Positions 1 through 5,631 of a DNA stretch of 5,645 bases are shown piece by piece; the stretch's first letter is position 1; every line of letters starts with the position of its first letter. This stretch comes from CAVZLD01 sp964522605. Its GTDB lineage: Bacteria > Planctomycetota > Planctomycetia > Pirellulales > Pirellulaceae. Both the position numbers and the translations under genes were made by a program. The notes under the pieces were generated by a model, which did not search any database, was not told where the DNA came from, and was given only the letters and a program-made list of their open reading frames with translations. Location of the stretch: contig CAZFWV010000422.1 in the NCBI GenBank assembly GCA_964522605.1, forward strand, positions 1 through 5,645. Direction: 5' to 3'.

Positions 1-993
1 GCCTGGCAGCGATTCACGAAATGGCACTTCGCTGCGATTCACGTGATGTCCGCCGAGAACGTGCTGGTTGCCCGAAATCGGTTGGCTCCCAGCAGTGACA
101 GCTTCACCATGTCAGGCTACGTGATGAAGAGTCGCGGAATCCAACGTGGAACAAACGAGCGCGGACCGATCGAATACGACGTCGTCTTCGACTACGACAA
201 TCGACCGGGCATCACTGTGAATGACTATTGCATCGGTGCACCCGGCGGTGAAGAACCCAGTGGTACACCGGAATCTCATCCATGGGGCTTTCGGCACGGT
301 GCCGTGATTCACGGGAACTACATCTACTGCACTGGCCGGACGGCGATTGCCTTCACCGGCGACGGCACGATTTGCTCCAGCAATGTCGTCCGCTTTCCCC
401 GCGACATCTGGCGGCCGACAAACACTGGACTCAATGAGACGAGCGGCAGCTCCACAAACGATAACCGAGCGGTGCAGATGCGCGGCTATCGGTGGCGTGT
501 TGAAGACAATGATTACGAGGTCTATCGCAACTGGGCTGCCGACCACAAATACTACATCAACGATGGCGAAGGCTTAATGCACGAGAATCACTGCAACTCG
601 GCAATCGTCGACAGTGTCTTACGCGGCAATCGCGGAAACGCCTATTTGTCGCTCTACAAGACCGGACGCATCGACGGCCTGTTGATCGAGGACAATGAAA
701 TCCGTGTTCCGCCGCAGGAAGACAAAAAACAACCTGGTATCAATCGCGCCATCGCGATCTTTGTCGAATCAGACCACGACTTCCGCAAGAATAACCGAGG
801 GCCCTGCCAGAACGTCAAGATCCTCAACAATCGAACCGTGGGCGGAATTCTCCTGGGTGGGGACCCATCCAGTGGCAATCTCATTCAAGGAAACCACAAC
901 CTGGAGGGCACGGCCCAGATTCGCAAGCAAGTTGCCCAAGTCCAGCTCGAGGCAAATCGCGGGTACGAGGTCGTCCTGCCCAAAGACGGCTGA
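1..993 (+). CDS. Parallel beta-helix repeat protein, 3' part only
   Basis: The frame is open from the first base with no stop, so the gene starts left of the window; 330 residues and a TGA stop at 991-993 are present. The ATG/GTG codons at 43-48 are probably internal, because the residues before them (FAAIHVMSAENVLVARNRL) already have beta-helix character. Short strands ending in Asn-turns recur, for example NVLVARNRL, AVIHGNYIYCTG, GLLIEDNEI, NVKILNNR and NLIQGNHN, which is the usual pattern of right-handed parallel beta-helix proteins of the pectate-lyase-like fold. Such proteins are normally exported and bind or cleave polysaccharides; export cannot be checked because the N-terminus is missing. 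I see no recognisable catalytic triad, so a specific lyase or hydrolase activity is not claimed. The gene converges on the PEP-CTERM gene and no plus-strand terminator is obvious after its stop. The fold class is fairly secure; the substrate is unknown. Confidence 0.82.
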   Translation, partial: AWQRFTKWHFAAIHVMSAENVLVARNRLAPSSDSFTMSGYVMKSRGIQRGTNERGPIEYDVVFDYDNRPGITVNDYCIGAPGGEEPSGTPESHPWGFRHGAVIHGNYIYCTGRTAIAFTGDGTICSSNVVRFPRDIWRPTNTGLNETSGSSTNDNRAVQMRGYRWRVEDNDYEVYRNWAADHKYYINDGEGLMHENHCNSAIVDSVLRGNRGNAYLSLYKTGRIDGLLIEDNEIRVPPQEDKKQPGINRAIAIFVESDHDFRKNNRGPCQNVKILNNRTVGGILLGGDPSSGNLIQGNHNLEGTAQIRKQVAQVQLEANRGYEVVLPKDG

Positions 994-1012
994 ACGGGCA
1001 GGCTGCAGAATC

Positions 1013-1046
1013 AAAAAAGGGCCGCCCCTCCGAAGAAAGGCGACCC
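1013..1046 (-). terminator. Intrinsic terminator of the PEP-CTERM gene, UUCG-capped
   Basis: Read on the minus strand, the RNA is GGGUCGCCUUUC, loop UUCG, GAGGGGCGGCCC, then six U residues. All twelve positions pair if three G-U wobbles are allowed, and the loop is the very stable cUUCGg tetraloop. It lies about 60 nt after the stop codon of the minus-strand PEP-CTERM gene. On the plus strand the wobble pairs become C-A mismatches and no T-run follows the right arm, so the element is directional and does not look like the terminator of the convergent beta-helix gene. Confidence 0.85.
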
Positions 1047-1106
1047 ATGCTGAGCAATTTCGTGAGCTAAAGAAGTCAATCGAAGTGCAATCGCTCAGCA
1101 GATAAA

Positions 1107-1886
1107 TTAACTGCGACGACGACGCATGATGCCGGCCATCATCAGCCCTGCCGCCGTCAGCAGCAGAATCGATGACGGTTCGGGAACCACGACGACGCCA
1201 TACATGTTGCGGCCGGCGTTATCAGCCTGGAACAGGCTGAACGTTCCAGCGGGAAAGTCCTTGTAGTAAACCGAGTAGTACTGATTGATCCCGCCGTCCG
1301 CTCCCTCGTCGAGACCAACTTCGTCCGGCAACAGGGCATCGCCAGCGCGATTCGACCCGGTTGCCATTGCCGCCCAACCTTCATCCAAGATCCACTGCAT
1401 GGCAGATGCGCCAAACTGAGGTGGGGTTGTGTTGACGCCGTCGGGCAGACGATTGTCAATCAGCATGAATGCACGCGAGGGATTCGCAACCGTGACGTCC
1501 AGTCGATAGCTGGCATTATCTCGGTTGTCGTTCCCCGACATGATGTATTCACCGCCCAGCAGATACGCGGGAATGGGAAACAATTCCGTTCCGGCATCCG
1601 TGTTTGTATAGCGGTGATTTCGATCCACAAAGGCAGGCGAAAGATCGCCGAACGCACCGACCGTGTAGGTATCGCCTACAACGGCGCCTGGGACCGGCTC
1701 GTTGGCGACTGAGACGGTGAAAGACTGACCCGTCCATTGCGCCGGAATCGTGTCGGTGGGCTCGTTATCACCACCCGTCTCCACGACATCCAGAATATTA
1801 CCGGCCCAGACTGGCGCGGCAGACAGAAGAAGCGCGATCGCGAAGCTGCACGCCAGTAATTTCGCGATGGCAGAGATATGCTTCAT
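1107..1886 (-). CDS. PEP-CTERM sorting-domain secreted protein
   Basis: This is a 259-residue exported protein. An N-terminal signal peptide (MKHISAIAK, then a hydrophobic stretch ending PVWA) should be cut after Ala28. The C-terminus has the complete tripartite PEP-CTERM signal: VPEPSS at 234-239, a short membrane segment at about 240-253, then RRRR at 255-258. In known systems an exosortase removes this tail and the protein goes to the cell surface or an exopolysaccharide matrix; no exosortase gene is in the window. The middle (about 50-230) looks like a beta-sandwich: a YTVGAFGDL strand, FVDRNHRYT, IPAYLLGGEYIMSGNDNRDN and AFMLIDNRLPD. This resembles, from memory, an accessory domain of secreted planctomycete and Bacteroidetes proteins with a VDR...P..L.G..YI...N.D...V.D.R pattern; binding function is unknown. 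A TTG-initiated extension to 1931 is open, but ATG at 1886 has a strong Shine-Dalgarno 8 nt upstream and begins the signal peptide exactly, so it is preferred. Sorting class is secure; role is not. Confidence 0.92.
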   Translation of the reverse strand: MKHISAIAKLLACSFAIALLLSAAPVWAGNILDVVETGGDNEPTDTIPAQWTGQSFTVSVANEPVPGAVVGDTYTVGAFGDLSPAFVDRNHRYTNTDAGTELFPIPAYLLGGEYIMSGNDNRDNASYRLDVTVANPSRAFMLIDNRLPDGVNTTPPQFGASAMQWILDEGWAAMATGSNRAGDALLPDEVGLDEGADGGINQYYSVYYKDFPAGTFSLFQADNAGRNMYGVVVVPEPSSILLLTAAGLMMAGIMRRRRS

Positions 1887-1894
1887 TGGACATT

Positions 1895-1900
1895 TCCTCC
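1895..1900 (-). promoter_or_regulatory. Ribosome binding site of the PEP-CTERM gene
   Basis: The minus strand reads GGAGGA, followed by 8 nt and then ATG at 1886. This is a near-perfect Shine-Dalgarno at ideal spacing. It decides the start in favour of the signal peptide beginning MKHIS over the in-frame TTG 45 nt upstream, which has no such motif near it. Confidence 0.8.
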
Positions 1901-2025
1901 ACAGGTGTGACTCATCGAATTGCGAAACCAATCACCGCTGCCACTTCTCGGATGGAACAAAACACTCCCCGGACCGATCCGTCGACCAAGCTGTTCCACA
2001 TCGGACCCGCTCCAACGGTCGATGC

Positions 2026-2040
2026 AAAGTACTAAAGTAC
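2026..2040. repeat. Tandem AAAGTAC pair
   Basis: Two perfect copies of aaagtac lie one base apart (period 8) about 140-155 bp upstream of the PEP-CTERM start. Because GTAC is self-complementary, the pair also forms an inverted GTAC-TAAA-GTAC. It could be a regulator half-site pair or chance; there is no further support. Confidence 0.3.
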
Positions 2041-2121
2041 ATGAACCTTCTGGCGATTCAAGATCTGCAACCCGATTTCCGGATCTCCGGGTCACCTTAC
2101 CAAGAGAGGCGTTCACAGAAT

Positions 2122-2140
2122 GAAACGTGATTCACGTTTC
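2122..2140. repeat. 19-bp perfect palindrome, possible operator
   Basis: The sequence gaaacgtga-t-tcacgtttc is two perfect 9-bp arms around a single T. The one-base centre makes it look more like a dimeric DNA-binding site than an RNA hairpin, although an 8-bp stem with an ATT loop is possible. Neither strand has a T-run after it, so it is not a standard terminator. It lies about 240 bp upstream of the PEP-CTERM start and 125 bp after the HzsA-like stop codon. Confidence 0.6.
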
Positions 2141-2188
2141 GTGCGCCTTTCCGGCGGGCACAGCTCCCTGAAGGGGGGTTAGAACAAT

Positions 2189-2217
2189 GCGGAATAGGCC
2201 GCGGAAGAACGCGGAAT
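2189..2217. repeat. Three direct copies of GCGGAA
   Basis: The heptamers gcggaat (2189-2195), gcggaag (2201-2207) and gcggaat (2211-2217) recur at spacings of 12 and 10 bp, close to one helical turn. The last two sit within a small stem (ccgcg/cgcgg, loop gaagaa, 2199-2214). Direct repeats at about one-turn spacing are typical of some response-regulator sites; function here is a guess. Confidence 0.35.
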
Positions 2218-2219
2218 CA

Positions 2220-2254
2220 CCTCCCGCCTCCCACCTCCAGCCTTCAGCCTCCCT
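2220..2254. repeat. Five-copy heptamer tandem repeat
   Basis: Five consecutive 7-mers read CCTCCCG, CCTCCCA, CCTCCAG, CCTTCAG and CCTCCCT, all fitting CCTYCMN. The array ends 8 bp before the TGA of the minus-strand HzsA-like gene. On that strand it is purine-rich, with many GG and GGG runs. A period of 7 argues against coding use. I recall similar CTGGAGG/CTGAAGG-type arrays from intergenic regions of other planctomycetes, but this is memory and was not checked. Confidence 0.7.
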
Positions 2255-2262
2255 TCTCTCCC

Positions 2263-5034
2263 TCACCTACGTTCCGATCGAAACTGATAATCGGCCCAAA
2301 GGGGACAATTGAGGTCGATCCAGGTCTTCACGCGGCGAATTTCCTCGTCGCTCAGCGAAACGTCGTAGTGTCCGGCGTTGAGAATGGTCCACAGCGGACT
2401 CTTGAGTGAGCCGAACGTCATGGGCGGTGCTTTTTCATGCTCTTGCGCCCAGGCACAGTCGAAGTAATGCACCCATCCCTGACTGATCAGCGTGCGATAC
2501 GAGGCGGGGACGCCGTCGACGTCCAGATCGGCGGTCAAGTTGATCTGTTGCGAGTCCTGGGCATCGTGGCAACTAACGCACTTAGCGTCCCAGACCGGCT
2601 GCACGACTTCATGATAGGACAAGGGATTGGCACCCCAGGGAGGCGGTTGCAGGTTGAGCGGTTCGCGAAGCAGCGCGGTCGCAATTCGCGATGGCGGCGC
2701 TGCCCCCCGGTCCTCGTGGCAACCAATGCAGGTGCGTCGCTCGCCGGACTGCAGTTGCATCACGCTGCGCATCCGCTGGACTTCGTTATAGTTTTCGTCC
2801 AGCAGTTGGAAATAGAGTACTTTCCCGGCGGGTGCCCAGAAGTTCGCCGAGCCATCCTCATCGACCGGTACGATTCCCAGGTCGGCCTTGGCGACATATG
2901 TGGGCCAGCCGTTGGGGCCGGAAACGAGATGTGTAGGTGTCGCATAATAATCCTGGAACGGCTCGTGGTCGGAGCGAAATGCGCCGCTGGCCAGTTGGGT
3001 CAATTCTGAACGCACTTCCTGGCAGACGCGCAGGTACCTGACGGTCCCGCGTTTCACGGTCGGTTCCAATCCCTGGTACACATCGATCACGGCCAATTGG
3101 CCCATCCCGTCGATCGCGTCAGGATGTGTCTCGGAGGCGGTGACAGGAGGTCGCTCGACCGGATGCAAAGGGGTCGGACACATACTGCCAACGGCCGGAT
3201 CCAAATAGAGCAGCTCTCGATTCCCCCAGCGGTCGATCACATACAACCCAAACTTATCGAGCGGCGCGTGGCTGACAAGAAACAGGTCGCGCGTCATCGG
3301 CGTGGGATCTCGGAAGCATTCGGTTCGCGCCCAACTCATATGAAAGTGGGGAGCGACATCGGGCGTGATGTTCGTAATCGCACTTTCATCAAAAGGCCCG
3401 CGGCTTAAGTCGATCAATCCGATGGGCCCGTTCAAGTCACCGCCGTGCGAGATCAGAGTACAACACAGTTCGTTCGTTCCCGGCACTTCACGGCCATTCA
3501 TGTAGCAGTTGCGGGTATTGTTTCCGAATACGAGTTCCGGGTGCGAACCATCGGGACGAATTGCCCACAAGGTATGGCCGAAATCGGCTCCCTTATCGAG
3601 GTATTCGGAGCGCGTCCAGAGAATTCGACCATCGCGCATCACGGACGGCGCCCATTCGCTGAGATTCGCAAAGGAAAGCGGTCGGATACTCGCCGGCCCT
3701 TCGCTCGGCTCCATTCGAAAGAGCACGAATGCCTGGGGTCGCCAGCACAAGAATCGCGCCCGGCAGCGCGTGGAGATGAACGATAACCCTCCATCGGGCA
3801 GGGGACACGGGTAGTAATCATGGAACGGGCCGTCCGTCAGTTGTCGCAGCCGACTCCCGTCGGTCCGCACAGACATCAGATGCCAGTAGCAATTTGCCGG
3901 CCCCGCCTCGGCCTCATCCGGTCGATAGGCGAAGTAAACCGTCGTCCCGTCAAAGTCCGGCATCGCATCGCGGGCAATCCCTTTCGATGCGTCAAACAGC
4001 GTCGAGCGTTTACCTTCCTCGGGCCGCAACCGACCCGCTCGGCGCGGAAGATCCAGAACGTACACGCCACCTCCGGGTTCGAATTTGGAATCGAGAATGT
4101 CACTGTAGTTGTGCGATGGTTCGTACGGATGACGCTGAACGAACAGAATCCGCTCAATCGCGGCCAAATCCGGATCGCGGAGGAACAACTGGCGCTTCGC
4201 AACACGAGCGGAGAGATAGAGTTCCGTTTTCGCATCCCGGTCGGAGCCAACTTGCTGTTGACGTTGACTGAGCTCGTGCCACTCGGCTCTTTCGGATGTA
4301 ACGTCCAATCCCTTCGCTTCCAACCGATCTAACAAGCCGGCCATTTGCTCGAGCACACGCGCGGTGGGTTCCGCTGGATCAACCCGATTCCATGTGCGTC
4401 GCTCACAGAGGAACGCATATCGGACCAGATCATCGAACGATTGCGCTTCGGTCAGCGTTGTCGTAAGCACGTGATCCATCCACGTCCGTTCATCGCGTGC
4501 CTGGCAAACGGTGCTCCACGTTTGTCCGTCGGCAGAGAGCCAGACTTCTACAAAGACGGGTAATCGATCGCGGAACACTCCCTGACGATCGCGAGAAAAC
4601 ACGACGCGTGTGACCTCGGCGGTCGTTGGCAGTTCGATCTGGACCCATTGATCCTGCTCAGTCTCGGCAATCCAACTGTGCTCATTGCCGTAACGGCCGT
4701 CGTTCAAATGAGCAATCTGATGAATCGCGTGACCGGGCAGGCAGGAAGAAGCGCTGGCGCGACCTCCGGCGGCGGTGAGTGCGAGGTTCTGCGGTTCGGC
4801 TCCAGCAAAGATTTCGAGTTCGTCGATACATGCCTGCCCGGATTGAGACTGGCGAATCACCAGACGCACAAAACGAGCGGGAGTGGCCGCGAATTCAATC
4901 GTGTTCGGTTGGTCCGCGGAAATCGAGATCCACTGCAGGGGCGCAGCATCTTCCCCGCTTTGCTCGGCAAACATCACGGCACTCGGGCCCATCAAGACGA
5001 CCGTGACACAGATCGAGAGCAGACGGCTCATCAT
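2263..5034 (-). CDS. HzsA-related di-haem c-type protein with discoidin-like N-terminus
   Basis: This is a 923-residue exported protein. A signal peptide (MMSRLLSICVTVVLMG...VMFA) should be cut near residue 23. Residues about 35-180 look like a discoidin (F5/8 type C) galactose-binding-like region: ARFVRLVI at 53-60, CIDELEIF at 69-76, LNDGRYGNEHSWIA at 110-123, WVQIELP at 130-136 and RVVFSRDR at 143-150. A charged helical linker (about 200-290) leads to a propeller-like middle (about 290-630) with repeated DG motifs, RQLTDGP at 397-403, FISTRC at 419-424 and EWAPSVMRDGRILWT at 460-474. The C-terminal part has two haem-c motifs, CIGCH (769-773) and CVSCH (819-823), and ends with KTWIDLNCPLW (903-913). 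This order matches the hydrazine synthase alpha-subunit-like proteins found in many non-anammox planctomycetes, whose function is unknown. The protein should be periplasmic, with haem attached by cytochrome c maturation. ATG at 5034 and ATG at 5031 are both possible; the second has the better RBS spacing. The gene appears monocistronic and no hzsB or hzsC is nearby, so hydrazine synthesis is not implied. Electron transfer or redox sensing is inference. Confidence 0.93.
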   Translation of the reverse strand: MMSRLLSICVTVVLMGPSAVMFAEQSGEDAAPLQWISISADQPNTIEFAATPARFVRLVIRQSQSGQACIDELEIFAGAEPQNLALTAAGGRASASSCLPGHAIHQIAHLNDGRYGNEHSWIAETEQDQWVQIELPTTAEVTRVVFSRDRQGVFRDRLPVFVEVWLSADGQTWSTVCQARDERTWMDHVLTTTLTEAQSFDDLVRYAFLCERRTWNRVDPAEPTARVLEQMAGLLDRLEAKGLDVTSERAEWHELSQRQQQVGSDRDAKTELYLSARVAKRQLFLRDPDLAAIERILFVQRHPYEPSHNYSDILDSKFEPGGGVYVLDLPRRAGRLRPEEGKRSTLFDASKGIARDAMPDFDGTTVYFAYRPDEAEAGPANCYWHLMSVRTDGSRLRQLTDGPFHDYYPCPLPDGGLSFISTRCRARFLCWRPQAFVLFRMEPSEGPASIRPLSFANLSEWAPSVMRDGRILWTRSEYLDKGADFGHTLWAIRPDGSHPELVFGNNTRNCYMNGREVPGTNELCCTLISHGGDLNGPIGLIDLSRGPFDESAITNITPDVAPHFHMSWARTECFRDPTPMTRDLFLVSHAPLDKFGLYVIDRWGNRELLYLDPAVGSMCPTPLHPVERPPVTASETHPDAIDGMGQLAVIDVYQGLEPTVKRGTVRYLRVCQEVRSELTQLASGAFRSDHEPFQDYYATPTHLVSGPNGWPTYVAKADLGIVPVDEDGSANFWAPAGKVLYFQLLDENYNEVQRMRSVMQLQSGERRTCIGCHEDRGAAPPSRIATALLREPLNLQPPPWGANPLSYHEVVQPVWDAKCVSCHDAQDSQQINLTADLDVDGVPASYRTLISQGWVHYFDCAWAQEHEKAPPMTFGSLKSPLWTILNAGHYDVSLSDEEIRRVKTWIDLNCPLWADYQFRSERR

Positions 5035-5039
5035 GAAAA

Positions 5040-5045
5040 CTCCTC
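5040..5045 (-). promoter_or_regulatory. Ribosome binding site of the HzsA-like gene
   Basis: The minus strand reads GAGGAG, then TTTTC and two ATG codons in a row. The spacer is 5 nt to the first ATG and 8 nt to the second. The usual optimum favours the second (5031), which would shorten the protein by one Met without affecting the signal peptide. Confidence 0.75.
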
Positions 5046-5052
5046 GGGCGGG

Positions 5053-5072
5053 GACCGCTTGATCGGGCGGTC
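5053..5072. promoter_or_regulatory. Inverted repeat in the leader of the HzsA-like gene
   Basis: The arms gaccgc (5053-5058) and gcggtc (5067-5072) are perfect 6-bp complements around an 8-nt spacer. The element ends 7 bp upstream of the Shine-Dalgarno, so it would lie in the 5' untranslated RNA or at an operator just before it. Six GC-rich pairs can arise by chance in DNA of this composition, so the call is tentative. Confidence 0.35.
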
Positions 5073-5324
5073 GCGTGAGGCTCCGGCGGAAACGGACTCT
5101 CTCTATTTTGCCAGAATTCGAGTGTCACGGCGAGCATGGTCCAACTCGGGGGCCGTAGATTGGCGACGATTTGCGCGCGGTGCGTCACCGAGTTGTACGC
5201 GGGTCTCCCGGCCTACCGCTGCAAACACGATCGAACGAACCATGTTCTGCAAGGCCAATCCGGTTTTGTCGGACGATTCTGAGCGAATACCACTGCGTTC
5301 AGGTTGGACTTAAGGTGGAGAAGT
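5073..5324. other. Gene-free upstream region of the HzsA-like gene
   Basis: I see no credible gene here. Open frames entering from the HzsA-like gene in other registers have no family resemblance. The promoter of the HzsA-like gene should be here. A weak candidate on the minus strand is TTGGAC, 17 nt, TCGAAT around 5110-5138, which matches consensus at only 3/6 and 4/6 positions and is not called. Confidence 0.5.
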
Positions 5325-5402
5325 AACCACGGATTTGACGGAGGGGACGGATCGGCACGGACAGATCCGCGGACATCCGCTTTATCCGTTCGATCCGCGG
5401 TT
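5325..5402. repeat. 78-bp mirror array of eight CGGA half-sites
   Basis: Four ACGGAN-type units start at 5329, 5338, 5347 and 5357. Four inverted ATCCGY units start at 5365, 5375, 5384 and 5393. Spacings are 9, 9, 10 on the left and 10, 9, 9 on the right, so every unit is mirrored about the same centre, 5363.5. The outer arms aaccacggat and atccgcggtt pair at 9 of 10 positions; across the full 39-bp arms 24 positions pair, with mismatches mostly between the units. This resembles ATCCGTGGTT-type dispersed intergenic repeats that I recall from planctomycetes and other environmental bacteria (unverified). It could be a mobile non-autonomous repeat, a folded RNA element or a multi-site protein-binding array. 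Confidence 0.75.
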
Positions 5403-5455
5403 CCTCTTCTTGATCCTTGGTCCCGCTCGACTCTTGTGTAACAACCGACGGCGGT

Positions 5456-5533
5456 GCCCCAGGCGACGATGAAATTGGCCTTTGGCCGATCAGCTCCCTC
5501 TCGAAGTGCGGAAACCGATGAGAGTCATCGGCC
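5456..5533. repeat. Repeat-like block with two competing hairpins
   Basis: A perfect 7-bp stem with a 3-nt loop, ccgatga-gag-tcatcgg, occupies 5515-5531. A second pairing, ggccgat (5484-5490) with atcggcc (5527-5533), uses part of the same right arm, so the two exclude each other. A GGCC-TTT-GGCC motif lies at 5477-5487. On the minus strand one frame across 5456-5490 encodes NFIVAWG, a peptide string I recall from short spurious ORFs annotated in planctomycete genomes, which suggests a dispersed repeat. That recollection is unverified. Confidence 0.45.
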
Positions 5534-5611
5534 GACGACCACGCTTCAGCAGATACTCGGCCGAAGACAGAAGGCGCGGTACAATTTTACTTTGGATGTT
5601 CGCACGAACCT

Positions 5612-5631
5612 CCGAAGTCTCACGACTTCGG
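5612..5631. repeat. REP-like palindromic hairpin at the right edge
   Basis: The arms ccgaagtc (5612-5619) and gacttcgg (5624-5631) are perfect 8-bp complements with a TCAC loop. The sequence with its GGCTAC flank resembles a short palindrome that I recall as repeated between genes in planctomycetes (unverified). It is not followed by a clear T-run on either strand inside the window, so a terminator role is less likely, but a gene just beyond the edge could use it. Confidence 0.6.

Larger units (their letters stand above)
1901..2262. other. Gene-free spacer upstream of the PEP-CTERM gene
   Basis: No credible coding region lies here; the short open frames on both strands show no family resemblance and overlap repeats. 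The spacer should contain the promoter of the minus-strand PEP-CTERM gene, but I found no convincing -35/-10 pair or sigma-54 site. It also holds the 3' flank of the HzsA-like gene, in which no canonical terminator with a U-run is visible. Recognisable pieces are a tandem AAAGTAC pair (2026-2040), a 19-bp palindrome (2122-2140), three GCGGAA copies (2189-2217) and a heptamer tandem repeat (2220-2254). Confidence 0.6.

Noticed and set aside
9..43. 10-bp direct repeat gcgattcacg at 9-18 and 34-43
   Set aside because: It lies inside the coding frame with copies in different reading phases; most likely chance.
1928..1945. Sigma-54-like TGGCAGC on the minus strand upstream of the PEP-CTERM gene
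   Set aside because: The -12 GC dinucleotide is missing at the required 10-nt spacing (TG is found instead), although sigma-54 control of PEP-CTERM genes is known elsewhere.
2437..3009. Long plus-strand open frame antisense to the haem-domain part of the HzsA-like gene
   Set aside because: It is a shadow of the strong minus-strand coding frame, with no family resemblance and no good ribosome binding site.
2263..5034. Anammox-type hydrazine synthase
   Set aside because: The protein is HzsA-like, but HzsB and HzsC partners are absent and paralogues of this family are common in planctomycetes that do not perform anammox.
4648..5313. 221-codon plus-strand open frame overlapping the start of the HzsA-like gene
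   Set aside because: It is antisense to the signal peptide and discoidin-like region, has low-complexity Arg/Ser/Gly composition and no recognisable domain.
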